From positions 69,905 to 102,529 of the forward strand of contig JANQLW010000025.1 of NCBI GenBank assembly GCA_028280405.1: a stretch of DNA of 32,625 nt, given 5' to 3'. Of this stretch, positions 25,778 through 32,625 are shown piece after piece; position 1 is the stretch's first letter; each line of letters opens with the position of its first letter. The position numbers were made by a program, and so were the translations under genes. The notes beneath the pieces are model-generated. The model searched no databases, was not told the DNA's origin, and worked only from the letters and a program-made list of their open reading frames with translations. Source of the DNA: Bacteroidales bacterium. GTDB lineage: Bacteria; Bacteroidota; Bacteroidia; Bacteroidales; GCA-2711565.

Positions 25778-26989
25778 ATGAAAAAAATCATTTTAATTTT
25801 AGCAATGACCATAGCCGGTTCAGCTATGTTTGCACAAACACTTGGAAAATTAACCATAATTGAATCCAATGGAAACCCCATTGATTATAAGCCTCCTTAT
25901 GTTGGCCCTGCAATTTACGATCTTGATAATGATGGGCTGGATGATTTAATTACCGGTGATTACCACGGTAATTTCAGGTTTTATAAAAATGTTGGAATAA
26001 AGTCAAATCCCAAATACAATGGTTTTGAATTTATTATGGCCGAAGGAGAAAAGGCCGTGATTAAAAACTGGTGATGTACGGCAGTTGCACCACAGTTTGT
26101 GGACCTGAATGATGATGGAAACATTGATCTGCTTGGAGAAGGCTATGCCGGTTTTACTTATGTACTTTGGGGACAAAAAGATGGGAGCTTTAAAAAAGCA
26201 GTGATACTTAAGGATAAATCAGGTAAAGATATTCACCTGGGAAGTTACTATGATTTAAAAAAGCATGAATATATCGGTAATTTTTTTAAAAGTGGCGATA
26301 AAGGATACTTTGCAAAAGCTCATGACTGGGACGGAGATGGGGACTTAGATTTAGTTATTAGTGGTTTCAATGGAGCTTGGTTACGTTTGAATGAAGGAAG
26401 CAAAAAGAAACCCGCTTTTGCAACTGAAAACATTCACATCATTAAAAAACATTATGCCGATGTGTTCGTAGACTGGGATGGAGACGGCCTTTGGGATATC
26501 ATAGGAGGTGATAAAGACGGTGGTGTTTATTTCTATAAAAATATAGGAAAGAAAAGAAAACCTGCCTTTGGTGAAGCGGTTTGCTTACTTTCCCCTGAAG
26601 AATTTGCAAATAAAGAATACGGAGGGTTTGGTATGGCAAGCCAGGTAGATGTAGCTGATTATAATCATGATGGTAAACTGGATTTGATTGTAGGGACTAA
26701 GAATATGGTTCCCATTGCTGGAACAGAATTTACCAATGAAGAACTTAATAAGGAGCACAAAAAAATAGAAGCTCAGTCTAAAGAGATAACAAAAAAAGTT
26801 TTTACCGAAAGAAAAAAAATCAAAGATAGGTATCAGAAAAAATTCGGTGAAAATTATATGAAGGAAATGAATAAGGATAAAGACCATAAAAAGTTAATGG
26901 ATACCTTTAGTAAGTTTAGTAAACGATACAATACTTTCTATTCTCAGTATAAAAGTCATGGTTTTGTTTTTGTAAGCTTACAAAAATAA
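25778..26989 (+). CDS. FG-GAP/VCBS propeller protein, putative selenoprotein (U99), paralogue 1
   Basis: This is a 403-residue exported protein if the in-frame TGA at 26072-26074 is read through as selenocysteine. The signal peptide MKKIILILAMTIAGSAMFAQ fixes the ATG at 25778. FG-GAP/VCBS blades with calcium-binding-like DxDxDG loops follow: DLDNDGLDDLITGD (48-61), VDLNDDGNIDLLGEG, HDWDGDGDLDLVISG, VDWDGDGLWDIIGGD and ADYNHDGKLDLIVG. A charged helical stretch comes near the C-terminus. The TGA gives N-W-U99-C100-T-A-V directly before the second blade. Frame and homology continue without a break on both sides, and a paralogue at 29707 has the TGA at the same codon. Standard callers would make two fragments of it. 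A stem-loop follows 15 nt after the TGA. Role unknown; the U-C pair suggests redox or metal chemistry. Confidence 0.85.
26082..26107 (+). promoter_or_regulatory. candidate bacterial SECIS element in FG-GAP paralogue 1
   Basis: CCACA (26090-26094) and TGTGG (26098-26102) form a perfect stem around the loop GTT, starting 15 nt after the TGA. CAG (26082-26084) and CTG (26105-26107) can form a lower helix across an internal loop. Bacterial SECIS hairpins lie just after the UGA inside the coding region and expose GU in the apical loop, as here. The five-base stem, loop and flanking codons are unchanged in paralogue 2. Confidence 0.6.
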
Positions 26990-27032
26990 AAAGCTATAGG
27001 TAATCAGATTTTAGATAACAGATAATTAATAA

Positions 27033-27051
27033 AAAGCCCTTGTAGGGCTTT
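27033..27051 (+). terminator. possible terminator after FG-GAP paralogue 1
   Basis: AAAGCCC (27033-27039) and GGGCTTT (27045-27051) form a 7-bp stem with a TTGTA loop, but only three T follow. It lies between the FG-GAP gene and the S9 peptidase and may reduce read-through. Confidence 0.5.
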
Positions 27052-27086
27052 AACTGTAGATTTTATTCATACTTAAAAATTAAAAA

Positions 27087-29594
27087 ATGACAAAAACCAG
27101 ATCATACATAAGGCTTTTGATATTGCTATTATTCATTGCATTCATTAAGCCTTTACACGCACAGCAGAAAAGCCCCTTTACCATTGAAACTATTTTCCAA
27201 TTAGAGAAATTCGGCTCCTCCTTTAAGTTTTCTCCAGATGGGAAATACCTGGCATATACAATACAACGACCAAAATCAAACGCCAAAGCACATAATGAAC
27301 CTTATTTATTTGGTAATAATTGTTCGGATGTATGGGTAGTATCAACTGAAAAGCTTAAACCCTTTAATGTTAGCAAGGGCTTTTCAGATAGTACGGGCTT
27401 TTGGAATCCTGTCTGGTCTCCCAATGGCGATTACCTGGCCATGCTATCTACAAGAAATACTGACAATGCAAGTTTATGGATATGGGAAAAGCAAAGCAGG
27501 CACTTAAAAATGATAAATCAGAACGTAATAAATAGTAACAGCATAATGAATTGGCTTTCTCAGGACGAATTTATTTTTCATACTTTGCCTGAGGGCCAGA
27601 AAGACTTGAGGAGAAACGTGTTAAAGATAACGCCTAAAAAATCAGGCAAATCCCTGGCAAAGGTAACATATGGTAAAGAAGAAACATCAAGTATTTTAGA
27701 AAGTGGAACTGCAGTGAAGATTTCATTACGGCCTCAGAAAAAATTAATTGTTTATAATGTGAAAACAGGTGATAATCATATATTGGGTAAAGGAGTTTTT
27801 CAGGGAGTATCCATTTCTCCTGATAAACAGTTGATTGCGGCTTTCGTTGTAAGCGATATTCCTCCTCTTTCAGCAGACAGGCTTTTGCATCGAACCCATA
27901 ATAAAAAACTGCAAATACGCTTATTTAACAGAAAAAAAGAACTGGCTTCCAATAGTCTTTCAAAAGTAAAAACAGTAGTTACAAATTCTATTCAATGGTC
28001 TGCCGATGGAAATCAATTTGCTTTTCAGGGTTCCACAGATATTAATAGTGAAATTACTGCAAATGGACCCGTCACTAGAAGGAAATTAAAAAGCCTTAAA
28101 GGAGGGCCTTTGGATATTTTTATTTATTCCATAGCTAAGGACCAGCTGGAAAAGATTACTTTACCAAATCACTTATCCCCTGTAAAAATGCCAAAAAAGA
28201 TGTCTCACACCAAATTGAAGTTCAAATGGTCCCCGGACAATCGTTTGATGGTTTATGCCAAAAATAAGGATGCATCGCAAAATGGTGAACCCGAAATTAA
28301 CTGGTGGATTCAAAGTAAAAATGGGAAATGGAAAAATCTGACTGAAAAATTGGACTCTGCTCCCAGCAACTTATATACATGGGCCGATAAAAAATCAGTG
28401 ATAGGCCTGAGTGATGGTAATATCTGGAAAATTTCATTAGACAATGGTAAAATAAAAAATCTTACAAATACATTTGATGGCCGCATAAGCTCCCTGAGTT
28501 TTAAAAATGAAGATGCAACAATTCTGGCCATTAGTGTAAATAAAAATGGAAAAGAAGAGTTATATACAATGAATCTGCCTTCAGCAAAATGGGAACCCAT
28601 ATCCAAACCTGATGAAAGTGCGAAATTAATAGCCTTTTCTTCAGAAAGCGGTTATGGTGCCTTTACCATGGAAGACAGGAACGGAAGCTCCCTTTTTTGG
28701 TTGCAGGCATCAGGTAAAGAATCCAATGGAAAACCATTGGTGAAGATCAATGATTTTTTAAGTAAGATTGCTAAAGGGGAAACTAAAAAGATCAAATATA
28801 CCAGCCTGGAAGGGGATACCTTAAAAGCCTGGTTAATATTACCCGTAAATTACGAAAAAGACAAATCCTATCCGCTGGTAAGCTGGGTATACCAAGGTAT
28901 GGTATATAGTGACAGAGAACCCTACTTATCAAAATTTAGTACTATTAGCTCTTTGAATTTACAATTATTTGCAAGCAAAGGTTATGCAGTCTTATTTCCA
29001 AGTATGCCCGGTAATATGGCTGATTATTTAAGAATGCAAAACGGAGTGATCCCGGCTGTCAATAAAGTCATTGAAATGGGGATAGCCGACCCTGAAAAAC
29101 TTGTAGTAATGGGACAAAGCGGAGGCGGTTATACAACCTATAGTTTTATTACTCAAACCAATAAATTCAAAACTGCCATTTCTTTGGCCGGAGCGTCTGA
29201 TTTAATTAGTAAGTGGGGACAATTTGATCCGCGTACCCGATATCAGGATTATGCTCATGAGGCTTATTTTCAGATAGCATATTCTGAAACCGGGGGGCAT
29301 GGGGCAGTGGCTATACCATGGAAAAACCCACAAGCTTACATAAAAAACAGTCCGTTTTTCTATGCTGATCGCGTTGAAACCCCGGTATTGATCATCCAGG
29401 GGGATTTGGATTATGTTCCTATTCAGCAAGGGGAAGAATTTTTTAATGCATTGTACAGGCAGGGCAAGCGGGCCCGGTTTATCCGTTATTTGGGGGAAGG
29501 CCATGTGATCGAAAGCCCGGCAAATATTAAGCATATGTGGGAACAAATATTTAAGTGGTTGGAGGAAAATGATTGTGCGCCGGATGAGGAATAG
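27087..29594 (+). CDS. secreted S9-family (prolyl oligopeptidase-like) serine peptidase
   Basis: This 835-residue peptidase has a signal peptide (cleavage near LHAQ, residue 26), then a WD40/PD40-type propeller (about 30-560; FKFSPDGKYLAYTI, PVWSPNGDYLAMLS, VSISPDKQLIAAF, FKWSPDNRLMVYA). The C-terminal alpha/beta-hydrolase domain (about 590-830) has the nucleophile elbow MGQSGGGYT with S678, catalytic D775 (GDLDYVPIQQG) and H806 (GEGHVIESP). Family members cleave short peptides, often after proline or as acyl/dipeptidyl peptidases, and this one would work in the periplasm. It is flanked by the two FG-GAP paralogues and may process peptides taken up by the SusCD pair. The TAG stop is one of only two in the window. 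Confidence 0.93.
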   Translation: MTKTRSYIRLLILLLFIAFIKPLHAQQKSPFTIETIFQLEKFGSSFKFSPDGKYLAYTIQRPKSNAKAHNEPYLFGNNCSDVWVVSTEKLKPFNVSKGFSDSTGFWNPVWSPNGDYLAMLSTRNTDNASLWIWEKQSRHLKMINQNVINSNSIMNWLSQDEFIFHTLPEGQKDLRRNVLKITPKKSGKSLAKVTYGKEETSSILESGTAVKISLRPQKKLIVYNVKTGDNHILGKGVFQGVSISPDKQLIAAFVVSDIPPLSADRLLHRTHNKKLQIRLFNRKKELASNSLSKVKTVVTNSIQWSADGNQFAFQGSTDINSEITANGPVTRRKLKSLKGGPLDIFIYSIAKDQLEKITLPNHLSPVKMPKKMSHTKLKFKWSPDNRLMVYAKNKDASQNGEPEINWWIQSKNGKWKNLTEKLDSAPSNLYTWADKKSVIGLSDGNIWKISLDNGKIKNLTNTFDGRISSLSFKNEDATILAISVNKNGKEELYTMNLPSAKWEPISKPDESAKLIAFSSESGYGAFTMEDRNGSSLFWLQASGKESNGKPLVKINDFLSKIAKGETKKIKYTSLEGDTLKAWLILPVNYEKDKSYPLVSWVYQGMVYSDREPYLSKFSTISSLNLQLFASKGYAVLFPSMPGNMADYLRMQNGVIPAVNKVIEMGIADPEKLVVMGQSGGGYTTYSFITQTNKFKTAISLAGASDLISKWGQFDPRTRYQDYAHEAYFQIAYSETGGHGAVAIPWKNPQAYIKNSPFFYADRVETPVLIIQGDLDYVPIQQGEEFFNALYRQGKRARFIRYLGEGHVIESPANIKHMWEQIFKWLEENDCAPDEE

Positions 29595-29619
29595 CCCAAA
29601 GCTAATTTACTGAAAGTTT

Positions 29620-29706
29620 GAAAGATAAAAAAACAGCCATACTTCCTATGGACATTATACTTCAATAATAAATACCAAAACCATAAATAAAATAAAAAAC
29701 AATATA
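29620..29706 (+). repeat. duplicated leader sequence, copy 2
   Basis: This stretch beginning GAAAGATAAAAAAACAGCCA is nearly identical to 24013-24092 in front of the DUF4369-like lipoprotein gene. A few substitutions and a short A/T insertion near the start codon distinguish it. It indicates that FG-GAP paralogue 2 inherited the leader of the lipoprotein gene by duplication and deletion, and it probably supplies the promoter. Confidence 0.75.
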
Positions 29707-30915
29707 ATGATGAAAAAAATAATTTTAATTTTAGCAATTACTATAGCTGGTTCAGCTATGTTTGCACAAACACTTGGAAAATTAACCCTGATTGAATCCA
29801 ATGGGAAACCCATTGATTATAAGCCTCCTTATGTTGGCCCTACAATTTACGATCTTGATAATGATGGACTGGATGATCTAATTACCGGTGATTACTACGG
29901 TAATTTCAAGTTTTATAAAAATGTTGGGACCAAATCAAATCCAAAATACAATGGCTTTGAGTTCATTATGGCAGAAGGAGAAAAAGCCGTAATTAAGAAC
30001 TGGTGATGTACAGCAGTTGGGCCACAGTTTGTGGACCTGAATGCTGATGGAAATATTGATTTGCTTGGAGAAGGCTATGCCGGTTTAACTTATATACTTT
30101 GGGGACAAAAAGATGGAAGTTTTAAAAAAGCAGTGAAACTTAAGGATAAATCAGGTAAATATATTCACTCAGGAATGTATTTTGATTATGAAAAAAAGGA
30201 GCGTATCGGTGATTCATATGATCACAACGATAAAGGAGACTTTGTGAAAGCTCATGACTGGGATGAAGATGGGGACCTGGATCTAATTATTAGTGGGACC
30301 AATGGTGCCTGGTTACGCATGAATGAAGGAAGCAAAAAGAAACCCGTTTTTGCAACTGAAAACATTCATATCATTAAAAAGCACTATGCAGATGCCTTTG
30401 TAGACTGGGACGGGGACGGCCTTTGGGATATCATAGGGGGTGATAAAGACGGTGGTGTTTATTTCTATAAAAATATAGGAAAGAAAAGAAAACCTGCCTT
30501 TGGTGAAGCTATATGTTTACTTTCTCCTGAAGAATTTGCAAATAAAGAATATGGAGGATATAGTATGTTAAGCCAGGTAACTGTAGCTGATTATAACCAT
30601 GATGGTAAACTGGATTTGATTATTGGGAATAGGAATATGGTTACTATTGCCGGAGCAAAATTTACCAATGAACAACTTAATAAGGAACGCAAAGAACTAA
30701 AAACTTTGTCTAAAGAAAGTAACATTCCTTCCAAATTGAATGAAATGAGACATAGATATAAGAAAAAATTCGGTAAAAATTATTTGGAAGAAATGAGGAA
30801 GGATACAGAGTATAAAAAAATAATGGAGATCAGTAAAAAGATTGGTGACCGATCCATGACTATCTATTCTCAATATAAAAGTCATGGTTATCTTTTTGTA
30901 TGCCTGCAAGAATAA
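29707..30915 (+). CDS. FG-GAP/VCBS propeller protein, putative selenoprotein (U100), paralogue 2
   Basis: This is a 402-residue paralogue of the protein at 25778, interrupted at the same codon by TGA (30004-30006) and continuing in frame through N-W-U-C-T-A-V. Either of two consecutive ATGs (29707, 29710) may start it; the second gives exact alignment with paralogue 1, making the residue U99. Over the first 98 aligned residues I count seven differences. Signal peptide, DxDxDG blades (for example HDWDEDGDLDLIISG, VDWDGDGLWDIIGGD) and C-terminal helical tail are all retained. The lower similarity in the tail and the intact frame argue against a recent pseudogene copy. A stem-loop identical to that of paralogue 1 follows the TGA. 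The thioredoxin-like selenoprotein gene begins 273 bp downstream. Confidence 0.85.
30014..30039 (+). promoter_or_regulatory. candidate bacterial SECIS element in FG-GAP paralogue 2
   Basis: CCACA (30022-30026) and TGTGG (30030-30034) enclose GTT, again 15 nt after the TGA. GG (30019-30020) can extend the stem with CC (30036-30037) beyond a G/A mismatch. CAG/CTG (30014-30016, 30037-30039) is the alternative lower helix seen in paralogue 1. Confidence 0.6.
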
Positions 30916-31115
30916 AAAGACTATGGATGTTTAGGCTTTAAAAACAGGTAATCATTGTAAATACTAGTTGTGTAAGGCCTAACATGATTGTAAGTATAAT
31001 TTCTATCTTTTTCTGACTTTAGTTAACTATTTGGTTTGTTCGAACATTTTATCATTCATAATGCCGTTTTGTAGAAAAAATTTAATTATTCATCTATAAA
31101 GTTGGATTTATATTT

Positions 31116-31148
31116 TTTGACTTTAAAATAAGGGTATTTTTATCTTTT
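31116..31148 (+). promoter_or_regulatory. putative promoter of the thioredoxin-like selenoprotein gene
   Basis: TTTG (31116-31119) and TATCTTTT (31141-31148), a near match to TAnnTTTG, are separated by 21 bp in the 273-bp gap before the ATG at 31189. Transcription would start near 31155. Nothing else recognisable lies in this gap. Confidence 0.5.
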
Positions 31149-31188
31149 CAAGTCTTATAACTAAAACAAACAAATAAACTTTAATCAA

Positions 31189-32361
31189 ATGAGAAAACTA
31201 TTAGTACTTGCAGTTTTTTTAATGGCTGCTATATGTGTTAATGCTCAAGGACTTAAACTTGAGGAAGGCACATATCAAGAAGCGCTTGACAAAGCGAAGA
31301 AAGAGAATAAACTGGTATTCATGGAGTGTACAGCCGTATGGTGAGGCCCCTGTAAAGCATTGGAAGCAAATATATTTCCATTAAAAGAGGTTGGAGACTT
31401 CTATAACAAACATTTCGTAAATGTAAGAATGGATATGGAAAAGGGAGAAGGTATCGAATTAGCAAAAAAATTTAAGATCAGAGCTTTCCCAACACTTCTT
31501 TTCCTTGATGGTGACGGTAATATTGTTCATAAAAAATTAGGTGCTGCCGGAACTGCCGAAGGCTTTAATGATATTGGCAGAACCGCTTTGGATGATACTA
31601 AAAACACTTCCAGCTGGGATAAAAAATATAAAAAAGGCGAACGCTCTCCTGAATTTATTACTGCTTATATCAAATTAAAAAACGCTCTGTATGAAAATGA
31701 AAAAGCAAAAGAATTATTTGATTGGTATTTTGCTACAACTCCTAAGAAAGATTTCTTAAATAAGGAAGGATTCAATATGATTATGAAGAATGGAGGGTTA
31801 TGTACTCCTTCATCAGATTTCGTTTTCGAAAATAAAGCTGAATATGAAAAAGCATTAGGAAAGAAACTTAGTAATGTAATTTTACAGTCCCAAGGCAGAA
31901 GCTTAACTAGGATGGCTGGCAGAAATCCTGAAAAATATAAAGAAACTGCAAACTATTTAAGAGAAAAATTAGGTGATGAGTTTAATCAAATAGAAGAATA
32001 TATTGAGTGGAATAGTTTAACAAGAAAAGATCCTGCTTCAGCCTTTACAAAAGCAATTGCTTATGTTAATAACTATGGTAAAGAAGGTGATGGTTCTAAA
32101 GTTCAATTAGCTATGCAAATGTCATACACTAAAGGTCTTGGTGAAAATCACTTTAAAACCGCAATGGATTGGGTTGAAGCTGCGCTTAAAGCTAAGAAAG
32201 ATGATGTACAGACTATGGATATTAAAGTTGCTTTATTACATAGAATGGGTAAAACTAAAAAAGCCTTGAAACTCCAAAAGAAAGTTTTTGAAAAAATGCC
32301 GGAGAATCAAAGAGAAAGATCTCTTTCTGCTTATGTATTGAAAAATTTTAAAGTTGAATAA
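31189..32361 (+). CDS. thioredoxin-fold protein with UGPC active site, putative selenoprotein (U52)
   Basis: This is a 390-residue exported protein if the TGA at 31342-31344 encodes selenocysteine. The signal peptide is MRKLLVLAVFLMAAICVNAQ. The thioredoxin-like domain (about 21-140) reads FMECTAVW-U52-G-P-C55-K, exactly where family members have WCGPCK, and continues through the cis-proline motif FKIRAFPTLLFLDGDG (P101). A helical TPR-like region occupies about 150-390. The Sec residue takes the position of the nucleophilic N-terminal cysteine, so it should retain or gain thiol-disulfide or peroxide reactivity in the periplasm. A gene caller that stops at TGA would start within the protein at a TTG (31360) and lose both signal peptide and active site. 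A terminator follows the stop. Confidence 0.88.
31361..31380 (+). promoter_or_regulatory. candidate SECIS-like hairpin in the thioredoxin-like gene
   Basis: TGGAA (31361-31365) pairs with TTCCA (31376-31380), extendable by a G-T wobble, around CAAATATA, starting 16 nt after the TGA. The spacing equals that in the FG-GAP genes, but the loop lacks the GU seen there and the stem is weaker, so this call is tentative. Confidence 0.35.
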
Positions 32362-32397
32362 TAAATCTATTTAAATACTATATTGAAAAACGGAGCT

Positions 32398-32418
32398 CGA
32401 AAGGGTTTCGTTTTTTTT
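32398..32418 (+). terminator. Rho-independent terminator of the thioredoxin-like gene
   Basis: CGAAA (32398-32402) pairs with TTTCG (32406-32410) around GGG and is followed directly by eight T, 37 bp after the stop codon. An outer AAAACG/CGTTTT pairing is an alternative. Confidence 0.88.
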
Positions 32419-32420
32419 GT

Positions 32421-32460
32421 ACTTGGTGAATTAGTGTATCGGTATACTAATATACCAAGT
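32421..32460. repeat. 40-bp near-perfect palindrome
   Basis: ACTTGGT...ACCAAGT with inner TTAGT...ACTAA and a TCGG centre gives 20-base arms with 16 Watson-Crick pairs, three wobbles and one mismatch. It lies 2 bp after the terminator T run. It may be an operator, a repeat end or a second hairpin. Confidence 0.55.
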
Positions 32461-32536
32461 CTATCTGGAATCATTCTGAATTACCTAAAAAATAAGGGCT
32501 TTATATAAATTGATATGTCTTATCTAATATAATCGC

Positions 32537-32580
32537 AAAAACGAAAAGTATCGTTTTCAAAAACCAAAAGTACACTTTTT
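32537..32580. promoter_or_regulatory. tandem 22-bp-spaced dyad sites near the right edge
   Basis: AAAACGAAAAGTATCGTTTT (32537-32556) is a dyad with 6-bp arms. A similar AAAAACC-AAAAGTA-CACTTTTT (32559-32580) follows. The common core AAAAGTA recurs at 22-bp spacing (32544 and 32566). It may be a regulatory region for a gene beyond the window. Confidence 0.4.
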
Positions 32581-32625
32581 GATTAAACATTTCATTCTAA
32601 ATTAATGCCATTTAAACACTATTTA

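Noticed and set aside
26072-26074. Treating the FG-GAP and thioredoxin genes as pseudogenes broken by nonsense mutations
   Set aside because: Three independent genes have a single TGA at a Cys-like or Cys-adjacent site, none has frameshifts, and two paralogues keep the same TGA. The pseudogene reading is less likely, although it cannot be excluded without Sec machinery data.
26072-31344. General TGA reassignment to Trp or Gly (alternative genetic code)
   Set aside because: The other long genes contain no in-frame TGA and use TGG for tryptophan; in the thioredoxin gene the TGA sits exactly at the active-site cysteine, after a normal TGG.

Overview
The window looks like a low-GC Bacteroidota chromosome, probably from an environmental lineage. 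The evidence is a FecI/FecR pair next to a SusC/SusD pair with an STN-domain SusC, many SPII lipoproteins, LytS/LytTR and NtrC-type regulators, and promoter-like sequences of the Bacteroidota TAnnTTTG type. The species cannot be told from the sequence alone.

Layout. 1-4.1 kb: an NtrC-family response regulator (minus strand), divergent from an FtsX/MacB-type ABC permease. The gap between them holds two 22-bp-spaced dyads and a sigma-54-like -24/-12 promoter. 4.2-9.0 kb (minus strand): rarA, a small two-TM protein, a TolB-like propeller lipoprotein and a conserved protein of unknown function. 9.0-9.7 kb: a nested inverted-repeat element and a small hypothetical ORF. 9.9-12.6 kb: a LytS-type kinase, a LytTR regulator and an ABC ATPase without an adjacent permease. 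13.4-16.2 kb: a secreted M16 metalloprotease. 16.6-32.4 kb: one long plus-strand locus of ECF sigma factor, FecR anti-sigma, SusC, SusD, a lipoprotein with a DUF4369-like N-terminus and a propeller bearing vicinal cysteines, an FG-GAP/VCBS protein, an S9 peptidase, a second FG-GAP/VCBS protein and a thioredoxin-fold protein.

The main discovery candidate is in the last 7 kb. Three genes are each interrupted by one in-frame TGA and continue in the same frame. In the thioredoxin-like gene the TGA replaces the first cysteine of the WCGPCK active site (W-TGA-G-P-C-K). In both FG-GAP paralogues it lies directly before a cysteine (N-W-TGA-C-T-A-V). All three TGAs are followed 15-16 nt later by a potential stem-loop, and in the paralogues the stem-loop is base-for-base identical with GU at the start of its loop. 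I read these as three selenoproteins that a standard gene caller would split into fragments or call pseudogenes. Together with the FecIR-regulated SusCD pair, the cysteine-rich propeller and the peptidase, they suggest an envelope uptake/redox locus using selenocysteine outside the cytoplasm. Its substrate is unknown.

The window also carries short repeats: two inverted copies of a ~294-bp MITE-like element with ~35-bp terminal inverted repeats, a second inverted-repeat family with GTCCAAAAAG-type ends, a GC-rich short repeat, and several terminators and hairpins. All 20 annotated CDS end in TAA (18) or TAG (2); none ends in TGA.
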